A stretch of 51,343 nt of DNA from Bacillota bacterium (lineage in GTDB: Bacteria; Bacillota; UBA5301), in contig JACDOJ010000009.1 of NCBI GenBank assembly GCA_017656135.1, positions 1-51,343 on the forward strand, read 5' to 3'. Made by a program: the position numbers and the translations under genes. Every line of letters begins with the position of its first letter. The stretch's first letter is position 1. Below the pieces are notes generated by a model. That model worked only from the letters and a program-made list of their open reading frames with translations. It did not search any database and was not told the DNA's origin. Below, in pieces: positions 1 to 9,053 of this stretch.

Positions 1-74
1 GTGATGTGGTGGATGTGCGGGTGCTCGACGTCGACCTACAGCGGAAGCGGATTGCGTTAAGCATGAAACTGTGA
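1..74 (+). CDS. C-terminal end of an S1-domain RNA-binding protein (Tex-like), partial
   Basis: Only the last 23 codons lie in the window, read from base 3 to the TGA at 72-74. The peptide (DVVDVRVLDVDLQRKRIALSMKL) has the closing strand pattern of an S1 RNA-binding fold, V-x-V-L-x-x-D-x-x-R-x-R-I-x-L-S-x-K, as seen at the end of Tex-type transcription accessory proteins and ribosomal S1 repeats. Such proteins bind RNA in the cytoplasm. Tex is my best guess because the S1 domain lies at or near its C-terminus, but too little is visible to separate it from other S1 proteins. Confidence 0.6.
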   Translation, partial: DVVDVRVLDVDLQRKRIALSMKL

Positions 75-152
75 TCGATACCCCCATAGCCCTCCTCGTC
101 TGCCACGAAAATATAAAAGGGGAAAACCATTTTTTGGAGTAATTTCTTAAGG

Positions 153-175
153 GTGGATGGGAGCTTACCATCCAC
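153..175 (+). other. Perfect 8-bp hairpin in the leader of the nucleotidase gene
   Basis: GTGGATGG (153-160) and CCATCCAC (168-175) are perfect inverted repeats around a 7-base loop. The hairpin ends 24 bases before the likely ATG at 200. There is no T-run after it, so it is unlikely to be a terminator; a 5' UTR structure or a protein-binding site is possible. Confidence 0.4.
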
Positions 176-199
176 AAATACACCATAGGGGGCTTGCGA

Positions 200-3100
200 A
201 TGGGAATCGCACGTAAGTTTGGCAAGACGCTGGTTGCGCTGTTGCTCGTCCTGTTGCTGTCTGTTGGTGTAGTCTCTGCCCAGCAGACGGTCGTCACCAT
301 CCTCGGTACATCCGACTTGCACGGCCACATCTTCCCGTGGGACTATGCGGTCGACGAGGAGGATGATGACACTGGCCTAGCCAAGGTGGCCTCAGTAGTC
401 AAAGAAGTACGAGCAGAAAACCCGAACACCTTGCTACTGGATGCCGGTGATACCATTCAGGATAACATGGCATCCCTTTTTAATGATGAACCGGTCCACC
501 CGATGATCCAGGCCATGAACCTGATTGGCTATGATACCTGGACCGTCGGTAACCACGAATTCAATTTCGGCTTGGACGTCTTGGGCCGGGCGATTGACGG
601 TTCCAAGGCGACTGTCCTCGCAGCAAACATTTATAAAGAAGATGGTTCAAGATGGCTGACCCCCTACGTCATCAAAGAGGTAGCCGGCATTAAGATCGGG
701 ATCTTTGGCCTGGTCACCCCCCACATCACCCGGTGGGAAGCCAGCACCCCAAGTCACTTTGCCGGTTTAGTTTTTGCTGATCCCATCGAAGAAGCCAAGA
801 AGGTAGTAGCAGAGTTAAAGGGCAAGGTAGACGCCATCGTTGCCGTTGCCCATATGGGTATGGAGCCTGAGTACGGTGTTCCCGGATCTGGGCTTCGGGC
901 CGTACTGGCTGCAAATCCGGAGATCGACGTCGTCCTAGCTGGTCACGCCCACGCAGATATTCCAGGTGAAGAGGTCAACGGTGTCCTGGTGGTAGAACCT
1001 AAGCGCTATGGCAACAGGGTTTCCCGGATTGACCTGACCTTTGAACAGAAAGACGGTCGGTGGGAGCTGGTCAAGAGGGAAAGCACCAACATCAACACCA
1101 AGGGATATGAACCTGATTCTGAAGTAGTTGCCGCTTTCCAGAAGTATCACGATGAGGCCAGAGCCGAGGTCAACACGGTTATTGGTAAGGTTACCGCTGA
1201 TTTCCTGCCGGAGCCGTATGTCTTGCCTGGCATTCCTACCGCTCAGGTCCAAGACACGGCGCTGGTCGACTTCATCAACAAGGTTCAACTGAAATATACA
1301 GGAGCGGACATCTCCGCAGCTGCTCTCTTCAGCACCCGTTCCGACTTGAATCCCGGCGATTTCCGCAAGAAAGACGTGGCCAACATCTACAAGTACGACA
1401 ACACTCTGATAGCGGTCAAAGTCACCGGCAAGCAGCTGAAAGACTACATGGAGTGGTCCGCCGCTTACTATAACACCGCTAAACCCGGTGACGTGACCGT
1501 CAGTTTTAACCCCAATATCCGCGGGTACAACTACGACATGTTCGCCGGCGTGGAGTATGAGATCGACATTTCTCAGCCGCCTGGTAACCGTATCAAGAAC
1601 CTGACCTTCAAAGGGAAACCGGTTACCGACGATCAGGAATTCGTCCTGGCGGTCAACAACTACCGCTTCGGTAACATGGTCAGCGACGGATACTTCAACG
1701 AAGAGGATAAGGTTTTTGACTCCTATGAGAAGTGGGGAGATGCCGGCCGTATCCGCGACTTGATTATCAAGTACGTCGAAGAACAGGGTGAGGTCACTCC
1801 TGAATGCGACTATAACTGGAGGATAGTTGGCGCAGATCTCGATCATCCCCTTAAAGATGAAGTTTATGAGCTGGTAGAAAGCGGCAAGCTGGAGATCCCC
1901 ACCTCTGCAGATGGCCGTACTCCCAACGTCAAGTCCCTCAACGTCTACGAGCTGATTCAGGAGGGTGTGCTCCCCTATAAGACTCTCACCATCCTGCACA
2001 CCAACGACACCCACAGCCGGTTATTAGAGGGCAAGTATGACGGCATGGGCATGGCCAAAATCGCCACTTTAGTAGACAGGTACCGCCAGGTGCTTCCGGC
2101 TAGCCTGGTGCTGGATGCCGGTGATGCCTTCCACGGTCAGACCATAGCCACCCTGGTCAAAGGCGAAAGTGTGGCCAAGGTCTTTAACGCTGTCGGCTAC
2201 GACGCCATGACTGCCGGAAACCACGACTTCAACTACGGCTATCAGCGTCTTTTGGAACTGGACCGGCTGGCTGATTTCCCGATTCTGGCTGCCAATGTCT
2301 TGGATGCTGACGGAAACCCGATCTTTGCTCCCTACATGATCAAGGGTGTAGGTGGAATTTACGTCGGCATCTTCGGTTTGGCCACTCCGGAAACCACCTA
2401 CAAGACCCATCCTAAAAACGTCGAAGGACTGACCTTCGCCGATCCAATTGAAACCGCCAGGAAGATGGTGAAAGAGCTCAAGGACAAAGTGGACGTGATC
2501 GTTGCTCTGACTCACCTGGGTCTCGACAAGTCCAGTGAAGTTACCAGTGAAGACCTGGCCTGGCAGGTCACCGGCATCGACGTTATCGTTGACGGTCACA
2601 GCCACAGCGAGCTGACGGAAGGCCTGATGGTCAACAACACTCTAATTGTCCAGGCCGGTGAATACGATAAGAACCTAGGCGTAGCTGAGCTCTTGCTCAA
2701 AGACGGCAGGGTCGTACAGAAGTACGCTAAACTGATCAGCAAAGCGGAGGCTGCCTCGGTTCCTGAAGACCAAGAGGTCCTGGATGTTCTGGCCCAGGTC
2801 AAGGCCGAGAATGAGAAGATCACCTCAGTGGTCATCGGTAAAACTGCAGTGACCTTGGACGGTGAACGGGCTCACGTCCGTACCCGTGAGACCAACTTAG
2901 GAAACCTCATCTGTGATGCCATGCTGGCAGCCACCGGTGCCGATGCTGCTCTGACCAACGGCGGCGGCATCAGGGCCTCCATTGAGCCCGGTGAGATCAC
3001 CAAAGGTGAGGTCATCACCGTTCTGCCCTTTGGCAACATCGTTGTCGTCAAGAAAATGACCGGAGCACAGCTCTTGGCGGCTGTTGAGTACGGGCTTTCC

Positions 3101-3562
3101 GCTTATCCTGATGCAGCCGGTAGCTTCTGTCAGATCGGCGGCATGACGGTGAACTTCGATCCCAGCGCACCTGCCGGTTCCCGGGTTACAAGGATCTTGG
3201 TTCAAGGTGAGCCTCTGGATCCTGAAAGGTACTACACAGTAGCCACCAATGACTTCTTGGCCGCCGGTGGCGACGGATATACAATGTTTGCTGAGGCAGA
3301 AACCGTTGCTGAGCTGGGCGGTCTGGACGAGGTCCTGATCAACTACATTCAGGAGCAGGGCACTGTCGCTCCTAAGGTCGATGGTCGTTTGAGTGATCAA
3401 CCGGCAGCCGACTTTGTGGAGTATATCATTGAACTCGGTGATACTCTCTCTGAGATCGCTGAGGAGTATGGGGTCAGCATCGGGGAGCTAGTTGAGTTGA
3501 ACGCCATAACCAATCCAGACCTGATCTATGCTGGTCAGAGTCTGAATATCCCGGTGCAGTAA
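200..3562 (+). CDS. Secreted two-domain nucleotide phosphoesterase (YfkN/CpdB-UshA type) with C-terminal LysM
   Basis: Likely hydrolyses extracellular nucleotides and 2',3'-cyclic nucleotides outside the cytoplasmic membrane. Residues 1-30 are a signal peptide ending near VSAQQ. The first metallophosphoesterase half has DLHGH (~37), DAGDT (~81), GNHEF (~117) and GHAHAD (~247), then a 5'-nucleotidase C domain. A second copy follows with HTNDTHS (~600), DAGDAFHG (~638), GNHDFNYG (~673), DGHSHSE (~798) and the substrate loop NGGGIR (~920). Residues ~1073-1120 form a LysM peptidoglycan-binding repeat. This double architecture matches B. subtilis YfkN, with LysM in place of a sortase anchor. The first half lacks the NGGGxR loop. 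ATG 200 is preferred over TTG 194 because the G-rich SD at 186-191 sits 8 bases from ATG but only 2 from TTG. Single gene, closed by a terminator. Confidence 0.88.
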   Translation: MGIARKFGKTLVALLLVLLLSVGVVSAQQTVVTILGTSDLHGHIFPWDYAVDEEDDDTGLAKVASVVKEVRAENPNTLLLDAGDTIQDNMASLFNDEPVHPMIQAMNLIGYDTWTVGNHEFNFGLDVLGRAIDGSKATVLAANIYKEDGSRWLTPYVIKEVAGIKIGIFGLVTPHITRWEASTPSHFAGLVFADPIEEAKKVVAELKGKVDAIVAVAHMGMEPEYGVPGSGLRAVLAANPEIDVVLAGHAHADIPGEEVNGVLVVEPKRYGNRVSRIDLTFEQKDGRWELVKRESTNINTKGYEPDSEVVAAFQKYHDEARAEVNTVIGKVTADFLPEPYVLPGIPTAQVQDTALVDFINKVQLKYTGADISAAALFSTRSDLNPGDFRKKDVANIYKYDNTLIAVKVTGKQLKDYMEWSAAYYNTAKPGDVTVSFNPNIRGYNYDMFAGVEYEIDISQPPGNRIKNLTFKGKPVTDDQEFVLAVNNYRFGNMVSDGYFNEEDKVFDSYEKWGDAGRIRDLIIKYVEEQGEVTPECDYNWRIVGADLDHPLKDEVYELVESGKLEIPTSADGRTPNVKSLNVYELIQEGVLPYKTLTILHTNDTHSRLLEGKYDGMGMAKIATLVDRYRQVLPASLVLDAGDAFHGQTIATLVKGESVAKVFNAVGYDAMTAGNHDFNYGYQRLLELDRLADFPILAANVLDADGNPIFAPYMIKGVGGIYVGIFGLATPETTYKTHPKNVEGLTFADPIETARKMVKELKDKVDVIVALTHLGLDKSSEVTSEDLAWQVTGIDVIVDGHSHSELTEGLMVNNTLIVQAGEYDKNLGVAELLLKDGRVVQKYAKLISKAEAASVPEDQEVLDVLAQVKAENEKITSVVIGKTAVTLDGERAHVRTRETNLGNLICDAMLAATGADAALTNGGGIRASIEPGEITKGEVITVLPFGNIVVVKKMTGAQLLAAVEYGLSAYPDAAGSFCQIGGMTVNFDPSAPAGSRVTRILVQGEPLDPERYYTVATNDFLAAGGDGYTMFAEAETVAELGGLDEVLINYIQEQGTVAPKVDGRLSDQPAADFVEYIIELGDTLSEIAEEYGVSIGELVELNAITNPDLIYAGQSLNIPVQ

Positions 3563-3588
3563 CTAACTCCTTGAATCAAGGCACAACA

Positions 3589-3628
3589 AAAAGGTTACAG
3601 GCCCTACTGTGGTCTGTAACCTTTTTTC
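3589..3628 (+). terminator. Rho-independent terminator after the nucleotidase gene
   Basis: Stem AAGGTTACAG (3591-3600) pairs with CTGTAACCTT (3614-3623) around a 13-base loop. The downstream arm runs into a T-tract (TTTTTT, 3622-3627), with an A-tract before the upstream arm, so it could work in both directions. Confidence 0.85.
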
Positions 3629-3707
3629 TCTCTTCCCCACCTATTCTAGACGAACAGTGTTATTTTGTTGCAACAGGAGAACAATTATAGTACGTGGAGG
3701 TGGAAGA

Positions 3708-4547
3708 ATGCCCAGGTCCAGATTAAGATTTTTGGTAACCGCTGCAATTCTGGGAATTCCCCTGCTTGTCAATTACCTGTCCACTATTGCTCCTGGGGGT
3801 TTCAGCGATATCAACGCTCCTCTACGGGGACCAGGGGTAATCATGGGCGAGAGGCGGGATGTGGATGGGGATGGGGTAGAGGAAACCATTCGACTGTTGA
3901 AAGAGCCTGGCCAGGACTTCCAGCTCCAGAACCTCAGATTAGAGGTAGTGGATGGCGAATCTACTATACGGATCCCTATCGAGAGCGAAGGTTTTGTTAC
4001 GGCAACGTTAAACATCATCCAGATGGATAAGCCTCCGGAAGAGGAGATGTTCGTGACTCTGGTCGGGGCCAACGGACAGCACGAGCTGCACGGCTTCAGG
4101 GCAAAGGATGGGAGATATAAGGTCATTTTCGGTCCAAAGTACTACCTGAAACCAGGTGAGTTTAGGCTGGAATACCTGGGAGACAAGAAGGTCCAGTTCA
4201 GAGATCTGTGCACAGGGCTTTCGGTCACTTTGGACTTATCAGAGAACCCCAGCTACGCCGATTTTACTGAGGCCGAGCTGGAGCGTTTCTACAATTCCCA
4301 CCGGGCTTGGGAGGTGACCGAGTATTCCGGGTTTAGCTGGGCTGACTTGACCGGCGACGGCGAAAAAGAGATCATCGGCAGCCGTTCAGTCACCGGTGTT
4401 ACCAGCACTGATCTCATCGGTACCCTGCAGGAGTATTACCGGCAGGAAGACGAAGTTTACAAACCATATGCTCAGGCATTCTTCAGCCCTGGTGGGGTTG
4501 AGGAGGCTGGGGTGATCATTCCGAAAGAGCAGAAGGTGAGAGAATGA
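3708..4547 (+). CDS. Secreted or membrane-anchored protein with two Asp-rich (FG-GAP/EF-hand-like) motifs
   Basis: Protein of 279 residues that I do not recognise as a named family. An N-terminal hydrophobic segment (about residues 6-26) suggests a signal peptide or anchor. Two short acidic motifs, DVDGDGVEE (~residue 54) and DLTGDGEKE (~residue 214), are the D-x-D-G-D-G type found in FG-GAP/VCBS repeats and EF-hand-like calcium loops, so an extracytoplasmic, calcium-stabilised fold is likely. ATG 3708 is chosen because of the strong SD TGGAGGTGG at 3695-3703. The reading frame is open upstream but lacks a good start. The 3' end overlaps pdxA by 4 bp (ATGA), so the two are probably translationally coupled, although no functional link is obvious. 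Confidence 0.7.
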   Translation: MPRSRLRFLVTAAILGIPLLVNYLSTIAPGGFSDINAPLRGPGVIMGERRDVDGDGVEETIRLLKEPGQDFQLQNLRLEVVDGESTIRIPIESEGFVTATLNIIQMDKPPEEEMFVTLVGANGQHELHGFRAKDGRYKVIFGPKYYLKPGEFRLEYLGDKKVQFRDLCTGLSVTLDLSENPSYADFTEAELERFYNSHRAWEVTEYSGFSWADLTGDGEKEIIGSRSVTGVTSTDLIGTLQEYYRQEDEVYKPYAQAFFSPGGVEEAGVIIPKEQKVRE

Positions 4548-5500
4548 AGCCGCGGATTGGAATAACACTTGGTGACCCGGCGGGAATTGGGCCGGAGATA
4601 GTGGTAAAGGCCCTCTGTGAGCAGGAAGTACAGGCCTGCTGCCACCCTGTGGTCTTTGGGGACCGCTGGGTTTTTGAGCGGACGGCCGCAGAGTTAGGGC
4701 TGGCCGCCGAGTTGGAGGCCAGCGGAGTATTTGAGTTCGTGGACTCCGGGGTGGTGCAGGGAAATTTCTCTCTAGGTCAGGTTTCGGCCATAGGTGGACA
4801 AGCTGCCTTCACCGCCATCAGAAACGCCATTCAAGCTGCTCAAGATGGCGCGATTGCTGCCCTGGCCACAGCGCCGATTAACAAGGAATCCCTCAAAGCG
4901 GCAGGGGTTGAGTACATCGGACATACTGAGATTTTGGCCGGGCTGACTGGAAGCCCGGATCCCCTCACTCTGTTTGTAGTCAGAGATTTACGGGTCTTCT
5001 TTGTGAGTCGGCATGTCTCGCTGCGGAAGGCCTGTGACCTGGTGACCCGGGAGAATCTGGTCCGTTTCACCCTCCGAGCTTACCGGGAACTCCAGAGGCT
5101 TTTGGGCCTTGAGAAACCCAAACTGGCCATAGCCGGCCTCAACCCCCACAACGGGGAGCATGGTCTTTTTGGCGACGAGGAGGTTAGGGAGATCGAGCCG
5201 GCCGTGGCTGAGCTGCAGGAGCGGGGTTTGGATGTGGTTGGCCCGTATCCTGCTGACTCAGTGTTTTACCGGGCTCTGCAGGGAGAGTTTGCTGCTGTGG
5301 TCTCCCTTTACCACGATCAGGGGCACATCGCAACAAAGATGGTGGATTTTGAATGCACTATCAGTATGACCTTGGGACTGCCGTTTCTGAGGACCTCTGT
5401 AGACCACGGGACTGCCTTTGATATTGCAGGAAAAGGGGTGGCCAGTCCTGTTAGTATGGTAGAGGCGATTAAGATGGCGGCCCGCTATACACACATATAG
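4544..5500 (+). CDS. pdxA: 4-hydroxythreonine-4-phosphate dehydrogenase family protein (PdxA)
   Basis: 318 residues, normal family length. It opens with GITLGDPAGIGPEI, the PdxA signature, and keeps the metal and substrate ligands in GHTEILAGLTG (~residue 126), NPHNGEHG (~201) and YHDQGH (~256). PdxA oxidises 4-phosphohydroxy-L-threonine in DXP-dependent pyridoxal phosphate synthesis in the cytoplasm. Many Firmicutes make PLP through PdxST instead and carry PdxA2-type paralogues acting on 4-phospho-D-threonate or D-erythronate. No DUF1537 kinase or pdxJ is adjacent, so the sequence does not settle which role applies. The start overlaps the preceding stop by 4 bp, with SD-like GAAGGTGAG just upstream. 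Confidence 0.9.
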   Translation: MKPRIGITLGDPAGIGPEIVVKALCEQEVQACCHPVVFGDRWVFERTAAELGLAAELEASGVFEFVDSGVVQGNFSLGQVSAIGGQAAFTAIRNAIQAAQDGAIAALATAPINKESLKAAGVEYIGHTEILAGLTGSPDPLTLFVVRDLRVFFVSRHVSLRKACDLVTRENLVRFTLRAYRELQRLLGLEKPKLAIAGLNPHNGEHGLFGDEEVREIEPAVAELQERGLDVVGPYPADSVFYRALQGEFAAVVSLYHDQGHIATKMVDFECTISMTLGLPFLRTSVDHGTAFDIAGKGVASPVSMVEAIKMAARYTHI

Positions 5501-5571
5501 GGGACGGGTACCAATAGTCTGGGGAACAAGGTGTATCCTCTGCTCGTTTATACCATTGGAGGTAGATACTA

Positions 5572-6624
5572 GTGAAAAGCCCCTTGGTCATGATCTCATT
5601 TCTCATATTTGGCCTCATCACCGTTTTAGGGCTGGGAGCTGCGGCGGCCCAAACCCAAGAGGTGGACTTGCCCACCTACCTGCAGCTGGTTTCTGAAAAC
5701 AACCTTGGCCTGCAGGCGGCCAAGCTTGAACTGGTCCAGGCCGAGCTGGCCTTCAAGAAAGCCACGGCTGCCAATCTCTTCACCGGCTCCAAGCAGGCTG
5801 CCTTGAAGGCGGCTTCCGATTTCGCAGCCGCCCAGGCCACCTACGAGCAAACCAGAGCCCAGATCATGCGGGATGCTGTGGCCAGCTATTTTCAGGTCAT
5901 TCTGGCCCAGCGGGATCTGGAAATCCGGCAAAACCGCTTGAAGCTCGCCGAGGAGAGACGGGCTATTACCGAACGGAAAATAGCTGAGGGTCTAGCCAGT
6001 GAGCTGGATCTGCTCCAAGCCACAGCAGAGGTGGAACGGGCTAAACTGGACTACCAGCGGGCCGACCAGGCTTACCAGGAAAAGCTGCTTGACTTCAACA
6101 GTCGGGCCGGTTCAGGCGCCGACTTAAAGTATGTCCCCGGTGTGTTGCCGGTCTACCCCATCGTGAAATACGATCCGGAAACTGCAGTCGGCAAGGCCCT
6201 AGCCGCATCCGACCAGTTGAAACGGTTATCCGAACTCGCCCGTTTAGCCGAGATGGAGCTAGCTAAGGCCGAAGCGGAAAATGCTGCCCCCCTCACTCTG
6301 GAGCAGGCCAAGAACGATCTGGCCTTAGCCAAGATACAGGTTGAGCAGCAGAGGCAAGCGCTTCGGGCAAGTGTCCTCAAAGACCTCCACACCCTGAGGA
6401 GCCTGGAAAAAGAAATCGCCCTCAGCCAGCTAAACGTGGAGCTGGCCCAGAGTAAGTACAAAACCGCTGAAAAGCAGTATAAAGCCGGCCTCCTCACCGA
6501 CCGGGAGTTGGATGAATCCGTCACTGGCCTCTGGGAAGCTCGTAAACAAGAGCTCCAGGCCAAGCAGAATTATGCTATTCAGCTGTTGAGTTTCAAAGGG
6601 CTCATCGGGGAGGAGCTGGAGTAG
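5572..6624 (+). CDS. TolC-like protein, short form apparently lacking beta-barrel strands
   Basis: 350 residues against the usual 430-480 for outer-membrane efflux proteins. A signal peptide (~1-24, ending AAAQT) leads into two long helical hairpins rich in Ala, Glu, Lys and Gln, with the family motif ASELDLLQATAEVERAKLDY near 143-162 and a second repeat with ELDESVTGLWEARKQELQAKQ. Where TolC has two beta-strand segments between helices, only short loops remain (around AANLFTGSKQAALKA and AENAAPLTLEQA). It may therefore form or extend a periplasmic helical tube without its own barrel (inference). GTG 5572 is supported by SD TTGGAGGTAG. It is the first gene of the efflux operon, and its stop abuts the next ATG. 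Confidence 0.8.
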   Translation: MKSPLVMISFLIFGLITVLGLGAAAAQTQEVDLPTYLQLVSENNLGLQAAKLELVQAELAFKKATAANLFTGSKQAALKAASDFAAAQATYEQTRAQIMRDAVASYFQVILAQRDLEIRQNRLKLAEERRAITERKIAEGLASELDLLQATAEVERAKLDYQRADQAYQEKLLDFNSRAGSGADLKYVPGVLPVYPIVKYDPETAVGKALAASDQLKRLSELARLAEMELAKAEAENAAPLTLEQAKNDLALAKIQVEQQRQALRASVLKDLHTLRSLEKEIALSQLNVELAQSKYKTAEKQYKAGLLTDRELDESVTGLWEARKQELQAKQNYAIQLLSFKGLIGEELE

Positions 6625-8028
6625 ATGCGGCTCAAGATTCTACTGATCCTCTTTGCTCTGGTCCTTATCTTTTCTGGAACCGCTACCGCCTGGCAGCAGA
6701 GCGTCCTCTCCCTGGAAGAGGCTTTGCAGGCAGTCTTAGAGCAAAAGATCGAAGTCAAAGAAGCGGAAAACACCCTCTTAGATGCTAAGTCAGACTTCGC
6801 GGCCTTTGAGGAGGAGCAGGGTTTACAGTGGGAGCTATCCCTGCCTGCTGCTACTTTTGATGCGGACGGTCTCCAACTCTCTGAGACCTGGGCCCTTACC
6901 GGCAAAGCAGGCAGCACCACCGAATACACAATTAACCTGGGGAAACGTGCCGCAGGCATTCCATCCACATTAAAGGAAGAATTATCCTTTAGTGTTTCCC
7001 GTAGGCTCTGGCCCGACCCTGAGCCGGCCCTGGACCAGCGTGAGGAATCTCTTGTCATGGGCGTCCAGTTTGCCGAGAAGAGTTTGGCGGATACCCAAAA
7101 CCAGGTCTTGATCAGTGCCTATGACCAGTACCGCAACCTCCAGCTTGGCCAGATTAAGTTAAAGCTCCTGGAGGAAAAAGCGGCGCTGGCCCAGAGCACT
7201 TACCAGAAAGCCAAGCGCCTCTTGGAGATCGACGAGACGACCCCGGCTGAGGTTAAAGAGGCGGAAGCCGCCTGGCTGAGGCAGGAGGCCACTTTGGTCA
7301 AGGAACGCGCTGCCTGGCAGAAGGAGAAGGTGGTTTTTCTCCAGAGTCTAGGTAGAGCAGCTAACATAGGCTTGGATGCCTTAAACCTGACTGAAGTCAT
7401 CGAGCAAGCCGAAGCCTGCCTCGCAGAGCCGGATCAGCCTGCAGTCTCTCTCGAGACTGTCCTCGCCGAAAGCAGGGAGATCCAAACCCTTGCAGGCCAG
7501 GTTCGGCTCAAAGAGAAGGCTCTGGAAATAGCCGAAGGCGATTCAGCTTGGGCCGTGGACCTTTCCGTTGGTGTCACCACCGATATCCAGACTCAGGAGA
7601 CCGATTGGTCTGCCGGCCTTTCTGCCACTTTGGACCTCTCCGGCCAAAAAGCCCGAGAGCGTCAGGTCGAGAAGGCCCACCGAGAGCTGGAGCTGGCCAA
7701 GCAGAAATTGGCAGAGGCGAGAGTCCGGGTGGAGCAAGAGTTTTCCCAGGCCCGGGCCGATTTGACCTATCAAAAAGCCCTGCTTGAGGCCGCCTACTTT
7801 GAGTGGCAGGCGGCTGAAGGCAACCTGCAAGTGGCCGCTAAGCAGCTGCGAGAAGGATTCATTACCGACGACCAGTACTCCGAGACCAAAATTGCCGCGA
7901 AAACCGCTCAACTGCAGCTGGCTCAGGCCTATTTCGCCTACCGGGTTCAGCATCTGAAACTGCTCTCTCTGGCCGGAGAGAAACCACTGCTTGAGATCGC
8001 CAAAGGAGAGACAAGCCATGCGGACTAA
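6625..8028 (+). CDS. TolC-like outer membrane efflux protein
   Basis: 467 residues, full family length. A signal peptide (residues 1-22, ...GTATA) is followed by helical hairpins. Unlike its upstream neighbour it keeps strand-like segments in both repeats: about residues 70-130, with alternating hydrophobic stretches such as LSETWALTG and ELSFSVSRRLW, and about 309-345 (VDLSVGVTTDIQ, WSAGLSATLDLSG). It should form the outer-membrane exit duct of the tripartite pump. The ATG directly follows the TAG of the first TolC-like gene, with SD GGGGAGGAG inside that gene's end. It overlaps the adaptor gene by 11 bp. Confidence 0.85.
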   Translation: MRLKILLILFALVLIFSGTATAWQQSVLSLEEALQAVLEQKIEVKEAENTLLDAKSDFAAFEEEQGLQWELSLPAATFDADGLQLSETWALTGKAGSTTEYTINLGKRAAGIPSTLKEELSFSVSRRLWPDPEPALDQREESLVMGVQFAEKSLADTQNQVLISAYDQYRNLQLGQIKLKLLEEKAALAQSTYQKAKRLLEIDETTPAEVKEAEAAWLRQEATLVKERAAWQKEKVVFLQSLGRAANIGLDALNLTEVIEQAEACLAEPDQPAVSLETVLAESREIQTLAGQVRLKEKALEIAEGDSAWAVDLSVGVTTDIQTQETDWSAGLSATLDLSGQKARERQVEKAHRELELAKQKLAEARVRVEQEFSQARADLTYQKALLEAAYFEWQAAEGNLQVAAKQLREGFITDDQYSETKIAAKTAQLQLAQAYFAYRVQHLKLLSLAGEKPLLEIAKGETSHAD

Positions 8029-9049
8029 GAAGTGGATATACCTTATAGTTGTTTTGGTCATTGTCGGCTCTGCCTACGGGTACTTCCGCTGGCAGGCCCA
8101 GGTCAAGAAAGCGGTGGTGGCTGATGGACCAATCTCCAGGGTCATCACAGTGGGCCGCACTGATTTAGTGAGAACGGTGACAGCTGCTGGGGTGGTCGTC
8201 CCCAAGGACGATGCCCAGCTTTTCTTCGGCCGGGCCGGGCGCATCAAGAAGCTGTACGTGGAAGAGGGACAACGCGTTAAGGAAGGCCAGCTTATCGCGG
8301 AGCTAGAGGCCACCGAAGAGCAGCTGGATCTCTTGGCAGCCCGGCGCCAGTACGAGGAGGCTAAGATTGAATCCCCTCCCACCATCGTTAAAGAGAAAGA
8401 GCTGACCCTTAAGATCATGGAAGAGAGGTTGGAGCGGACTAAGCTTGTGGCCCCCTTCAGCGGTGTTGTCGCCGAGCTGAACTTTGGCGTTGGTGAGTGG
8501 GTGGGGACCTCAACTCACCTCCTGACTCTGATAGATGATAGCAAGCTATTCGTCGACGCCACTGTGGATGAGGTCGATATTGCCCGAATTAAGCCGGGGC
8601 AGAATGCCATTGTGACCTTCACTGCCCTGCCGGGAGTGGAGGTTCACGGCAGGGTCAAAGAGGTGGCCATGATTCCGAAAACCAAGAGCGATTTAGTGCT
8701 CTTTCCGGTGAAAATAGAGCTCACCGATCCCAGTGAAGCTGTTTTAGTGGGTCTTTCCGCTGAGGTTAGCATCATCACTGACCGCCGATCTGATGTCCTG
8801 GCCGTTCCCCTGGAGGCCGTCTTGGACTATCAGGGGAAACACCTGGTCAGCGTGGTCGGCGTGGACGGGAACCCCACACCGGTCCCAGTGGAAACCGGGA
8901 TCTCGGACGGCCGTCAGGTGGAAATTGTCTTCGGCTTGTCCGAAGGTGACCGGATCCTGGCCAGCAACTTCGAGCTCTACCGCAGGCTCTCCGGACCTGC
9001 TCAGCACGGTCCCAACTTCAGAGTCAACCTGCCGGGCCTGAGGAGGTAG
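8018..9049 (+). CDS. Periplasmic adaptor (membrane fusion) protein, MacA/HlyD family
   Basis: 343 residues with an N-terminal membrane anchor (~6-24). The lipoyl halves are around GRIKKLYVEEGQRVKEGQLI (~75-94) and LVAPFSGVVAELNFGVGEWV (~143-162). A beta-barrel domain (FVDATVDEVDIARIKPGQ) and a membrane-proximal domain follow. The coiled-coil hairpin between the lipoyl halves is short, only about 45 residues, so its reach towards TolC is limited. That is notable beside a helical-only TolC-like protein. Links the inner-membrane ABC transporter to the outer-membrane duct. ATG 8018 is chosen for the SD AAAGGAGAG at 8002-8010. Confidence 0.88.
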   Translation: MRTKKWIYLIVVLVIVGSAYGYFRWQAQVKKAVVADGPISRVITVGRTDLVRTVTAAGVVVPKDDAQLFFGRAGRIKKLYVEEGQRVKEGQLIAELEATEEQLDLLAARRQYEEAKIESPPTIVKEKELTLKIMEERLERTKLVAPFSGVVAELNFGVGEWVGTSTHLLTLIDDSKLFVDATVDEVDIARIKPGQNAIVTFTALPGVEVHGRVKEVAMIPKTKSDLVLFPVKIELTDPSEAVLVGLSAEVSIITDRRSDVLAVPLEAVLDYQGKHLVSVVGVDGNPTPVPVETGISDGRQVEIVFGLSEGDRILASNFELYRRLSGPAQHGPNFRVNLPGLRR

Positions 9050-9053
9050 GAAC

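Noticed and set aside
153-175. Hairpin before the nucleotidase gene as a terminator
   Set aside because: The stem is followed by AAATACACC, with no T-run on either strand.
935-2014. 359-codon open frame on the minus strand opposite the nucleotidase gene
   Set aside because: It mirrors the codon pattern of the well-supported plus-strand gene, has no SD and no recognisable domain.
7543-8061. 172-codon minus-strand frame across the TolC-like and adaptor genes
   Set aside because: It covers two overlapping, clearly coding plus-strand genes and shows no family motifs.
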